Both the position numbers and the translations under genes were made by a program. Shown piece after piece: positions 1-6,841 of a stretch of DNA of 12,696 nucleotides. Source of the stretch: Bacillota bacterium (GTDB lineage Bacteria > Bacillota_A > Clostridia > Peptostreptococcales > Anaerovoracaceae); contig JAFRWQ010000171.1 of the NCBI GenBank assembly GCA_017437925.1, positions 1 through 12,696 of the forward strand. The letters run 5' to 3'. The notes beneath the pieces were generated by a model. It ran no database searches. It was not told where the DNA came from and saw nothing but the letters and a program-made list of their open reading frames with translations. The stretch's first letter is position 1, and each line of letters opens with the position of its first letter.

Positions 1-737
1 CTGTCCGTATCGTTCCTCCATTTATATCGGAACATGAATTCGTCGCGGCTGCCGAAGAAGCTCAGCGCATATGCGTAGTTGTTGCGCAGATTGTTGGAGA
101 TGAGGGATCTCCATTCCGAGCTGACTATATTAAAGCTGCTCGAGGCGATGGGCACGTTCTCCGCCCGGGTGTTTGAGGCTGTGAGTTCGAAGGTATAGCT
201 GCCCTCGGGGAACTCCTGAAAGGGCACCTTCGCCGTAAGCGAGCGATCGTCCTCGGAGGGGAAGGTAATGTCGACGAGCTCTACGGAAGTCTTGTTATCG
301 GATCCTGAGAAAGAGACCGAGTATTTCTTTTCCGAACCGTCGGAGGAGCCTATCACGGCGGCGATCTCAAGTATGGGCGCATCGCTGTAAACGGTCCCGC
401 CGAAGGTGAAGGGCTGGCCCTGGGGGATATCCTCTTCGGTGTTCGGAAGCGGAAGATTGGCCGACGCGGAGAAGGAGATGCCCGGGTCCTCAACGGGGCT
501 CGGAGCCGCCGGGGCATCCTCCGGAGCCGCGGCGGGCTCGGCCGTCTCGGAAGGGTTCGAGGAAGCCTCCGCGCTTGAAAGCTCCGTCGGCACGGTAGAA
601 GGCGCAGGGTCGGAAACAGCCGCTTCGGCAGGCTCGGCGGGCTCTGCCGCAGGCGCGTTCGTATGCGAGGGAGCGCAGCAGGCAAGGCTGCCCGCGGTGA
701 ATATAACAGTCAATAAAAGTACAAGTAAGCGCTTCAA
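1..737 (-). CDS. Putative lipoprotein with Ala/Pro/Glu-rich linker and beta-rich domain, C-terminus off the window
   Basis: An open frame of at least 245 codons runs off the left edge. The only usual start after the upstream in-frame stop is TTG at 737. It gives a classic lipoprotein signal: MKR, a Leu-rich core, then SLACC with adjacent Cys20/Cys21, so the protein is probably a membrane-anchored lipoprotein. Residues about 22-90 form a low-complexity Ala/Pro/Glu/Ser linker. Residues about 95-190 alternate polar and hydrophobic residues in a way that suggests an Ig-like beta sandwich. The visible tail (about 195-245) is rich in Asn, Tyr and Phe and I do not recognise it; a catalytic domain may lie beyond the edge. 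The candidate Shine-Dalgarno (AAAAAAGG) is rather far from the TTG, about 16 bases, and an ATA start nine bases further upstream would sit better, so the exact start is uncertain. Function unknown. Confidence 0.7.
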   Translation of the reverse strand, partial: MKRLLVLLLTVIFTAGSLACCAPSHTNAPAAEPAEPAEAAVSDPAPSTVPTELSSAEASSNPSETAEPAAAPEDAPAAPSPVEDPGISFSASANLPLPNTEEDIPQGQPFTFGGTVYSDAPILEIAAVIGSSDGSEKKYSVSFSGSDNKTSVELVDITFPSEDDRSLTAKVPFQEFPEGSYTFELTASNTRAENVPIASSSFNIVSSEWRSLISNNLRNNYAYALSFFGSRDEFMFRYKWRNDTD

Positions 738-820
738 GTTCTTTATCCGATAACCTTTTTTGAGTATAAGAGACGGTCTGAGAGGGCCTCAGGCAAACCG
801 GTTCGGGACATTAAAGATAT

Positions 821-836
821 AAGCTTCCGAAAGCCT
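821..836 (-). terminator. Possible weak terminator after the alpha/beta hydrolase gene
   Basis: Just past the hydrolase stop, the minus strand has AGGCTT, loop TCGG, AAGCTT: six base pairs including one G-U pair. It is followed by the U/A-rich stretch ATATCTTTAA. The stem is short and the U-tract broken, so termination here is only plausible. If real, it separates the long minus-strand gene block from the lipoprotein at 737. Confidence 0.3.
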
Positions 837-843
837 CCCGCCC

Positions 844-1650
844 TTAAAGCGGATGCTCCCCAAACCATTTTATGACCTCGTCGTAGGCGGCGGTGCCCCT
901 TAGGGAGTGGTCGGCTCCGGGGTAGACGATGAGTTTGTGTTCTTTGCCCGCCTGAGTAAGAGCGCTGTCCATGTAATAGGCCTGGGCGGGGATGACCCTC
1001 CAGTCGTCGGTGCCCTGGCAGATGAGGAGAGGCGGGATGATCTTTTCGGCGAACATGGTCGCGGACCTCCTGTCATACTCGGCGGGAAGCTCCTCGGGAG
1101 TCCCTCCTATGAGCTCGGTGCAGACCTGCTTCATGGAATCTTCCCTGCTGTAGTACATGATGCGGCAGTCGCTGACGCCGGCGCAGACCGCGGCGGCCTT
1201 TATGCGGGCGTCCCTCGCGCAGGCGAGATAGGTCATCATGCCGCCTCTTGAGTGGCCGGCCATGTAGTAGCCCTCTTTTTTTATGCAGGGAAGCCCAAGG
1301 GCGATGTCGGCAAGCTTTATCACGTCGTCCACGTCGGCTCCGCCGAACTCCTCAAGGCCTGTGCCTCCGGCGTTGCCCCTGTACTGGCTTCCGAAACCGG
1401 CCATACCGGCCGCCGCGTAGCGGCAGACCGCTCCGGGCCTTAAGGTCCCGAACTCCCGGTTCCCCCCGCGGTTAAAGACCACGGCGGGCCAGGGGCCGTC
1501 CCCCTCGGGCGGGAAGGCCGCGAAGCCTTCCACCTCACAGTCCCCCGACTTATACCTTATGGAAAAGAGCCTTACGGCCGGGTCCCAGGGCTCCGGGACC
1601 TCTATGGCTTCAGCCCTCAATATATCAGGGTGTTTAAGCAGTTCGTTCAT
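844..1650 (-). CDS. Alpha/beta hydrolase, prolyl-oligopeptidase/dienelactone-hydrolase-like
   Basis: This 268-residue protein has no signal peptide and is probably a cytoplasmic serine hydrolase. The nucleophile elbow is GHSRGG with Ser134. The likely acid is Asp215 or Asp216 in GTDDWRV, and the likely base is His248 in GADHSLRG. RGG (61-63) and YRGNAGGTG (90-98) before the elbow resemble the oxyanion and Arg-Gly motifs of S9-type peptidase-like hydrolases. There is no beta-propeller domain, so an esterase, acyl-peptide or amide hydrolase acting on small substrates is more likely than a true oligopeptidase. The start is supported by GGAGG five bases before the ATG. It lies 15 bases after the aminotransferase stop and is the last gene of the tightly spaced minus-strand block. 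The fold assignment is firm; the substrate is unknown. Confidence 0.85.
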   Translation of the reverse strand: MNELLKHPDILRAEAIEVPEPWDPAVRLFSIRYKSGDCEVEGFAAFPPEGDGPWPAVVFNRGGNREFGTLRPGAVCRYAAAGMAGFGSQYRGNAGGTGLEEFGGADVDDVIKLADIALGLPCIKKEGYYMAGHSRGGMMTYLACARDARIKAAAVCAGVSDCRIMYYSREDSMKQVCTELIGGTPEELPAEYDRRSATMFAEKIIPPLLICQGTDDWRVIPAQAYYMDSALTQAGKEHKLIVYPGADHSLRGTAAYDEVIKWFGEHPL

Positions 1651-1665
1651 TTTGTCCTCCGCGCT

Positions 1666-2844
1666 TTACCTGCTCAGGGCGTCCTTTAAGGCCTTGGCCA
1701 GAATGTCGATGTCCCTGTCCTCAATTACGTAGGGCGGCTTAAAGAAAATGCTTGCCCCGCTCCTTCCCACCAGCAGGTTTTTCGACGTCAGGTGCAGGTA
1801 CACCCTGTCGCAGACCGCGGGATCGGTGAATTCGATGGCGGCGGCAAGGCCTTTGCCCCTCACCTGGGCGACCTTTGGATCGTACCTGAAGTCGCTGAGC
1901 TTTTCGTATAGACAGTCTCCCCTTTTCCGGACCTGCTTAAGCAGCCCCGCGTCCAGCTGGCGGAAGACCTCGCAGGCAGCGGCGCAGGCAAGAACGTCGT
2001 TCCCGGACCCTCCGGTAAAGATGGCCCTGTCCTTAAACTCGGGGGCCTTCTTCATGAGGACGGCCGAGATGTGCAGGCCGTTGCCCAGAGCCTTGCCCAA
2101 AAGCAGGATGTCGGGCTCTATCCCCAGCTGCTGATAGAGGAAGTAAGAGCCGGTCCTTCCCATGCCGCACTGTATCTCGTCGAATACCAGCAGCATACCC
2201 TCTTCTTTGCACCAGTCGGAAAGGCCTTTCAGGAAATACTCCGAAGCGAAGCGGTTGTCGAAGCCCTGGCAGGGCTCCACGAACACAGCCGCGGCGTCAT
2301 GGGCGGACCCGTTGTCGTATATGGCCTTTATCTCGTCAAGGCACTTTTGAGAGGTCTCGATGCTCATATCCTTTGGATAAGGCACGTGGATGATCCCCGG
2401 AGCCAGCTGGCCGTAGCCCACTTTTCTCTTCTTAACGCCCGACATGCAGGAGCTGAGATAAGTCCTGCCGTGTATGCTGTTCCAAAATGTTATGAGCTCG
2501 GTCTTCCCGGTGAGCTTTTTGGCGACCCTCACCGCCGACTCCACCGATTCGGAGCCGGAGCTTGTGAGGAAGCACGCGTCGAATATACCGCCGGTCTTTT
2601 CCGCAAGATAGTCATAGAGCCTTGCTTCGTACACCGACCAGTGGTCTGAGGTGTCGCAGCTCAAAGCCTTCAGCATAGCGTCTTTAAAGGCTTCGTTGCC
2701 CTGTCCCAGGACTATGCGCATCTCGTTGAAGTCGATAAATTCCCTGCCGTCGGATGTATAATGGCGGGCGCCGATACCTTTAACAAAATTCTTCGGAGCT
2801 CCGGCATAGCCGCTCAAAAGGTCCAGATCGAAACCGCATTTCAT
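1666..2844 (-). CDS. Class III pyridoxal-phosphate aminotransferase
   Basis: This 392-residue protein has the usual class III aminotransferase length. Visible marks in order: SGSES (96-100, PLP phosphate loop), a HGRTY motif near 125-129, VEPCQG (189-194), FDEIQCGMGRTG (221-232, with Asp222 for the PLP ring nitrogen), and GKALGNG with the Schiff-base Lys251, then a TGG segment near 277. It should move an amino group between an omega- or alpha-amino donor and an oxo acid; relatives include acetylornithine, 4-aminobutyrate and diaminobutyrate transaminases. The sequence does not show which substrate it uses. Its ATG follows the TAG of the creatininase-like gene with no gap (TAGATG), and a GAGGTG ribosome site lies inside that upstream gene. 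This predicts translational coupling and a shared task. Confidence 0.9.
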   Translation of the reverse strand: MKCGFDLDLLSGYAGAPKNFVKGIGARHYTSDGREFIDFNEMRIVLGQGNEAFKDAMLKALSCDTSDHWSVYEARLYDYLAEKTGGIFDACFLTSSGSESVESAVRVAKKLTGKTELITFWNSIHGRTYLSSCMSGVKKRKVGYGQLAPGIIHVPYPKDMSIETSQKCLDEIKAIYDNGSAHDAAAVFVEPCQGFDNRFASEYFLKGLSDWCKEEGMLLVFDEIQCGMGRTGSYFLYQQLGIEPDILLLGKALGNGLHISAVLMKKAPEFKDRAIFTGGSGNDVLACAAACEVFRQLDAGLLKQVRKRGDCLYEKLSDFRYDPKVAQVRGKGLAAAIEFTDPAVCDRVYLHLTSKNLLVGRSGASIFFKPPYVIEDRDIDILAKALKDALSR

Positions 2845-3591
2845 CTACTTCACCTCGTATTTGATGAATTCTTCCAGAAAGACGCAGAGATTGTCCACCA
2901 TGGCGGCGAGTATGGCCTCGCCCTTCTCCCTGGTAGCCAGCCTGCTGTTGCCGTTGGTGCCGTTGGGGGTCGACATGGAGGTCATCATGTCTATCCTCCT
3001 GATGCCGCCGGTCACGGTGCCGGGGAAGGCCTCGCTGTACTCCTCGCAGGCGTTCTCCATATGCACGAGATCCGGCCTTATGACCAGCATGGTCGAGGTC
3101 TCGCTCTCGTCCCCGTGGCCTCCCCTCTTCTGCTCGCAGACTTCCTTTTCGACGTCGGAAGCGAGGGTCGAGATGTTGGAGACCGCGACGTAGGCCCCGT
3201 TCTTGTTCATCAGCTCCCTGGACATGGTCACGAGGGGCGGGTGGGTTGAGACTCCTCCGTCGATTATGAGGAATTTGCGCACCCCGTAGTTCATGTAGCT
3301 CTTGATTATGTCGGCCACGTAGGCTGTGAAGTGGTCGGGATCCACGCTGACCGAGCCCTCCCACTCGATGAAGGCAGGGAAATAGGCGTAGGGCAGGGTC
3401 GGAAGAGTCAGCACATCGCATCTTTCGGTGACCCTGGCAGCGACCCAGTCGGTGACGTAGTAATCGGTGCCCAGAGGCAGGTGGCCTCCGTGCTCCTTTG
3501 AGCCTCCCCCTATGGGCAGCACCACCACGGCGCCGGGGCCCAGCAGCTCCTTGATCTGAGGATGGGTAAGTTCTTTGATCTGATGACCCAT
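2845..3591 (-). CDS. Creatininase-family protein with altered metal-binding motif
   Basis: This 248-residue protein matches the creatininase family in length and layout: LPIGGGSKEHGGHLPLGTD (25-43), a central segment ending YGVRKFLIIDGG (102-113), and a late GHGDESETSTML (158-169) equivalent to the family's HAGxxETS motif. The family includes creatininase, MftE and the archaeal deformylase ArfB, metal-dependent amidohydrolases acting on small amides or peptides. Here the usual NGHxxN block reads DGGVST, followed by His117, and the first Glu of the TEQHGPH block is shifted by one place. His34, Asp43, His159 and the ETS block remain. The active site is therefore unusual, perhaps using His117, or catalysis differs. 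The start is fixed by AAAAGGAG five bases upstream of the ATG. It is directly fused in reading to the aminotransferase gene (TAGATG). Substrate unknown. Confidence 0.85.
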   Translation of the reverse strand: MGHQIKELTHPQIKELLGPGAVVVLPIGGGSKEHGGHLPLGTDYYVTDWVAARVTERCDVLTLPTLPYAYFPAFIEWEGSVSVDPDHFTAYVADIIKSYMNYGVRKFLIIDGGVSTHPPLVTMSRELMNKNGAYVAVSNISTLASDVEKEVCEQKRGGHGDESETSTMLVIRPDLVHMENACEEYSEAFPGTVTGGIRRIDMMTSMSTPNGTNGNSRLATREKGEAILAAMVDNLCVFLEEFIKYEVK

Positions 3592-3628
3592 GATAACTCC
3601 TTTTCTTCGGGCGCGATACCTTGCCCGC

Positions 3629-3775
3629 CTACATGAACAGCGATCTGGCCCCGTTGATGATTATGGGAGCCAGCAGCAGGGCCAATGCGGCCACGAGTAT
3701 TATAAAAAGTATCTGCTTCTTTGCCATTTTCGCTCTCTTTCGGAGCCGGGCCGGCAGCCTGCCGCGCTGCAGCAT
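3629..3775 (-). CDS. Small single-span membrane peptide (48 aa)
   Basis: A short open frame fills the gap between the MATE stop and the creatininase-like start. It begins at ATG 3775, with GGAAGG six bases upstream. The first about 20 residues are strongly basic, containing RLRKRAKMAKK. A hydrophobic run follows (ILFIILVAALALLLAPIII, about residues 22-40), and the tail is NGARSLFM. This predicts one membrane helix with the basic end inside. A second possible start, ATG 3727, gives 32 residues, but its Shine-Dalgarno is weaker. The gene lies 28 bases after the transporter and 37 before the creatininase-like gene, all on one strand, so co-transcription is likely. It could be a small partner of the transporter or a membrane regulator. 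No family is recognised, and a chance frame cannot be excluded. Confidence 0.55.
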   Translation of the reverse strand: MLQRGRLPARLRKRAKMAKKQILFIILVAALALLLAPIIINGARSLFM

Positions 3776-3803
3776 CCGGCGCCTTCCGGCTCATGTTAAA
3801 CGT

Positions 3804-5180
3804 TTATCCCACCAGATTGTTGACCCAGACCCTCTTCTTTACGAAGATGTAGCCGACCACGCCTCTGATCAGGGTCAGGCTCTGGACTATGGCGTAGAGG
3901 GGGACTATGTCGAGGGCGGTGTATCTGGTGAGGATAAAGGCCGTGGGCACTATGACCGCCCAGATGAAGCCGCTGTCGAATATGAAGGTGAAGAAGGTCT
4001 TGCCGCCCGATCGGAGGGTGAAGTAGCAGGAGTTGACGAAGGCGTTGACCGGAAGCAGCAGGGCCGCTATGATCAGCATGCTGGTCGCCAGGCTCCTGAC
4101 CCCGTCGTTGGTGTTGTAAGCGAGGGGTATGTAAGGAGCAAGACCCGTCATTATGAGGCCCAGGACCGCGCAGGTGGTGACGGACAGGGCTATGAGCTTT
4201 CTGTCCTCGTCGACTGCTTCTTCGAGCTCTCCCGCTCCCAGCCTGTGCCCGACCATTATGGCCAGGGTGTTGGCCATGGCCCAGATGGCGCAGGCGAAAA
4301 GGTCCCAGACAGTATTGGTGATGTTTAAGGCCGGGACAACGCTGAGGCCCCTGGTCGAAAGGCGCTGGGTCTGGGCCATCATGCCGGTGGACCAGAGCAC
4401 CTCGTTGAGGAAGAGGGGCAGGCTCTTGCCGAACATGAGGGCGGCCAGGGCTCCCGGTATCTTAAGGGTACTGTAAAGGCCTTTTACGAAAGGCGCCTTG
4501 TCCTTGTGGGTGTGGGACCATATGACGACTATGGCCATCTCGGTGAACTTGGCGGCAATGGTCGCTATGGCTGCTCCTTCCACTCCCATGGCGGGAAGGC
4601 CCAGCTTTCCGAATATGAGTATATAGTTGAGGACCGCGTTCATGGTGACGGCGGTGCCTCCCGCTATCATGGGGACCACGGTCTGGCCCGAGCACTTCAG
4701 GGTGCCGGCATAGAGCTGCACGAACGAGAAGGGCAGTATCTGGAATATGGCGATGTCGAGATACTTTCGGGCGTAGGCGAAGGTCAGGGCCGGGTCCACC
4801 TCTCCCCCTTCGTGGATGAAGAGCATGATGAGGCGGTCGCCCATGGTGAGCAGCAGGGTCGTGAAGACGGTGAGATTGCAGACCAGGAAGATGAGCTTAA
4901 AGCGGAAGCTGCTGCGCACGCCCTCCAGGTCTCCCTTGCCGTAGAACTGGGCGGTGAAGATGTCGGCCCCTTCTATGCAGCCGAAGACGCAGATATTGAA
5001 CACGAAAAAGAGCTCGTTGACTATGGCGACGCCGGACATGGGCTCGGTCCATATCTGGCCCACCATCAGGTTGTCCACGAGACTTACGAAACTGGTTATT
5101 ACGTTCTGGATGAGCATGGGGAGCATTATTACCGCGGCCCTCCTGTAGAAGGCCCTGTCCCCTATGTATCTCTTAAGCAT
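3804..5180 (-). CDS. MATE-family multidrug/metabolite efflux transporter
   Basis: This polytopic membrane protein of 458 residues has about twelve hydrophobic segments in two homologous halves, the usual MATE length and pattern. Typical MATE features are the early VDNLMVG segment, the LNYILIFGKLGLPAMGVEGAA block closing the first half, and VGHRLGAGE in the second. MATE proteins export cationic or amphipathic small molecules in exchange for Na+ or H+. ATG 5180 (MLKRYIG) is chosen because AAGGTGG lies just upstream at good spacing. The GTG at 5186 would extend the protein by two residues but overlaps that ribosome site. It follows hutD by 54 bases and precedes the small membrane peptide and the creatininase-like/aminotransferase pair. 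That suggests it exports a product of those enzymes, or an amino compound linked to them. Confidence 0.93.
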   Translation of the reverse strand: MLKRYIGDRAFYRRAAVIMLPMLIQNVITSFVSLVDNLMVGQIWTEPMSGVAIVNELFFVFNICVFGCIEGADIFTAQFYGKGDLEGVRSSFRFKLIFLVCNLTVFTTLLLTMGDRLIMLFIHEGGEVDPALTFAYARKYLDIAIFQILPFSFVQLYAGTLKCSGQTVVPMIAGGTAVTMNAVLNYILIFGKLGLPAMGVEGAAIATIAAKFTEMAIVVIWSHTHKDKAPFVKGLYSTLKIPGALAALMFGKSLPLFLNEVLWSTGMMAQTQRLSTRGLSVVPALNITNTVWDLFACAIWAMANTLAIMVGHRLGAGELEEAVDEDRKLIALSVTTCAVLGLIMTGLAPYIPLAYNTNDGVRSLATSMLIIAALLLPVNAFVNSCYFTLRSGGKTFFTFIFDSGFIWAVIVPTAFILTRYTALDIVPLYAIVQSLTLIRGVVGYIFVKKRVWVNNLVG

Positions 5181-5234
5181 ATCCACCTTGGGCGGTACAA
5201 TCCGCCCTTGCGTATCAGACGGCCTTTGCCGCCT

Positions 5235-5819
5235 TTACTGCGCCTCGCTTATGACCGCCGTCATAGCAGAAGACGACGAAGAGAGCCTGAGCCTTATGCT
5301 GCAGTCCCACGAAGCTTTGACGAGGCAGCTCTCTCCTGCTTTAATGCTCACAATGTCGCTGCCTTCGCTTACAGTGAGCCTGCCCGACACCGCGTATACC
5401 AGGGCGGTCTCTCCTGCCGCCAGATCGATGCCGAAGAGCTTGTCCTTCTTTCCCGCCGAAGCGGCTAGAAGCTCGCCCTCCGCCATGCCCTTCCTCAGCA
5501 TCAGGTTGAAGTCGCTGCAGCGGCCCTCGCAGACCGTAGGAGCGGCCCCGTCGAAGCGGTGGACCGAGAAGGTGTCCAGCTCCACCGGGGCTCCTCCGTG
5601 GCTCAGCTTCATGCTGCCCTTCACGGGGGCGATGATCCTCTCGTAGTCGGGAAGCAGGGTGAAATCGGAGCGCTCCAGGTCAACGGTGGCTGAGCTCACC
5701 CTCCAGAGGAAGGTCCTCTCGGAGTATCTGGCCCCCGGAGGGTATATGGCCAGCTGGGTCGTGGTCCCGCCGGACCAGCGGCTCACTGTGTAATTGTTCT
5801 GAGTAAGCTTTTTAAGCAT
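5235..5819 (-). CDS. hutD: HutD/Ves family protein
   Basis: This 194-residue protein begins with the family signature SRWSGGTTTQLAIYP (13-27), followed by FLWRVSSATVDLE, then FTLLPDYERIIAPVKG and HRFDGAAPTVCEG. These are the marks of the HutD/Ves bicupin family. HutD accompanies histidine-utilisation genes in many bacteria and is thought to tune or bind pathway intermediates such as formiminoglutamate or urocanate; it is not a proven enzyme. It lies 54 bases downstream of ftcD on the same strand, which supports the assignment. No clear Shine-Dalgarno precedes the ATG; instead a GC-rich hairpin lies 14 bases upstream, so expression may depend on ftcD translation. The tail is Ser-rich (SSSSSAM). 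Family assignment is confident; molecular role is not. Confidence 0.88.
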   Translation of the reverse strand: MLKKLTQNNYTVSRWSGGTTTQLAIYPPGARYSERTFLWRVSSATVDLERSDFTLLPDYERIIAPVKGSMKLSHGGAPVELDTFSVHRFDGAAPTVCEGRCSDFNLMLRKGMAEGELLAASAGKKDKLFGIDLAAGETALVYAVSGRLTVSEGSDIVSIKAGESCLVKASWDCSIRLRLSSSSSAMTAVISEAQ

Positions 5820-5833
5820 ATGAATGATCTGCC

Positions 5834-5861
5834 GCGGGGTCCGGGCACAGGGCCCTCCCGC
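5834..5861 (-). promoter_or_regulatory. GC-rich intercistronic hairpin between ftcD and hutD
   Basis: On the minus strand GCGGG pairs with CCCGC around an inner GGGC/GCCC stem with loop CCTGT. There is no U-tract, so it is unlikely to terminate transcription. It ends about 14 bases before the hutD ATG, where a ribosome site would be expected, and could limit hutD translation or stabilise a processed end. Seen by eye only, with no folding energy computed. Confidence 0.35.
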
Positions 5862-5873
5862 CGCTTTCGTATT

Positions 5874-6776
5874 TTATATCAGGTGATACTCCATGACCTG
5901 CTTATTGCAGTCGAAGTCCTCGAGCTTGAGGTAGAACTCGGCGCAGTCCAGCAGAGCCTTTGCCGGAGTGAGGCCCACCAGCTCGCAGCCCACGACCTTG
6001 ACACCGTAGCGGTCGGCTAAAGACTTGACCGTTTCATACACCAGGTAGAGGGGAGTGCCTTCGTAGTTGACCATGTTCATGGAGACCTGGGCTATGCCCC
6101 TGTCCTCGAGCATGACGCCCATGGCTTTGCAGTACTTGAAGCCTCCGTTCTTGCCCCTGACGGTCTTCGCGATCTTCTTCGCGATGGAAAGGTCCGGGGT
6201 GTCGAGGTTGATGTTGAAGGCGATGAGGGGCATGCGGGCGCCGATGGCGATGATACCGGCGGTGGGATGGATCTTCCTCTCGCCGTAGTCGGGGGCCCAC
6301 TCCTCCTGCAGCAACTTTTCGGGCATGCCCTCGAACTGGCCCTTGCGCACGTCGGCCAGGTTGCGTCTGGCTTCGCTCGTCGCCGAATCCTCGTACATGA
6401 AGCTTGGTATCTCCAGCTCCTCCCAGATGCGCTTGGCGACCCTGTGGGAGAGCTCCACGCATTCTTTTAAGGTCACTTCGGTGGTTGGTATGAAGGGGAT
6501 CACGTCGGTTGCGCCCATCCTGGGGTGCTGGCCCGTATGCCTGGTCATGTCTATGGTCTCGGCGGCCCTTTTGGTGAGCCTGAAGGCGACTTCTTCAATG
6601 GCCTCGGGGCTTCCGACCAGGGTGAAGACGCAACGGTTGTGGTTCCCGTCGCTCTGCACGTCGAAGAGGGTGCAGCCGGGGACGGAGTTGGCGACGTCCA
6701 CCAGGCCCTGGAAGACCTCCGGGTCTTTTTCGCGGCTTACGCTGAAATTGGGTACTGTTTCGATGAGTCTGGACAT
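5874..6776 (-). CDS. ftcD: Glutamate formimidoyltransferase (monofunctional FtcD)
   Basis: The enzyme moves the formimino group of N-formimino-L-glutamate to tetrahydrofolate, releasing glutamate, in the folate-dependent branch of histidine breakdown. The 300-residue length equals the transferase domain alone; no cyclodeaminase domain follows. Key marks are VPNFS near the N-terminus, the SDGNHNRCVFT segment (42-52), and the catalytic block GQHPRMGATDVIPFIP with the active-site His84. Later GKNGGFKYCKAMG and AQVSMNMVNYEGTPL match the family. The start is supported by AAAGGA about ten bases before the ATG. hutD follows at 54 bases. The histidase, urocanase and imidazolonepropionase genes, and the cyclodeaminase fchA, are not in this window, so they may lie elsewhere or the organism may only process formiminoglutamate. 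Confidence 0.95.
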   Translation of the reverse strand: MSRLIETVPNFSVSREKDPEVFQGLVDVANSVPGCTLFDVQSDGNHNRCVFTLVGSPEAIEEVAFRLTKRAAETIDMTRHTGQHPRMGATDVIPFIPTTEVTLKECVELSHRVAKRIWEELEIPSFMYEDSATSEARRNLADVRKGQFEGMPEKLLQEEWAPDYGERKIHPTAGIIAIGARMPLIAFNINLDTPDLSIAKKIAKTVRGKNGGFKYCKAMGVMLEDRGIAQVSMNMVNYEGTPLYLVYETVKSLADRYGVKVVGCELVGLTPAKALLDCAEFYLKLEDFDCNKQVMEYHLI

Positions 6777-6841
6777 GGTGCTTGATTCCTTTCTATGTTT
6801 ATGAGACTTTTGTCTTTATATTGCTTTCTCCGGCGCCGCTC

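Noticed and set aside
3510..3794. 94-residue minus-strand frame starting just after the MATE stop
   Set aside because: It overlaps the start of the creatininase-like gene, has no suitable ribosome site and no recognisable pattern. The alternative frame with GGAAGG and a membrane helix explains this gap better.
4506..5468. 320-residue plus-strand frame opposite the MATE transporter and hutD
   Set aside because: It spans two well-supported genes on the other strand and its composition (Gly, His, Glu, Tyr) is that of an antisense reading.
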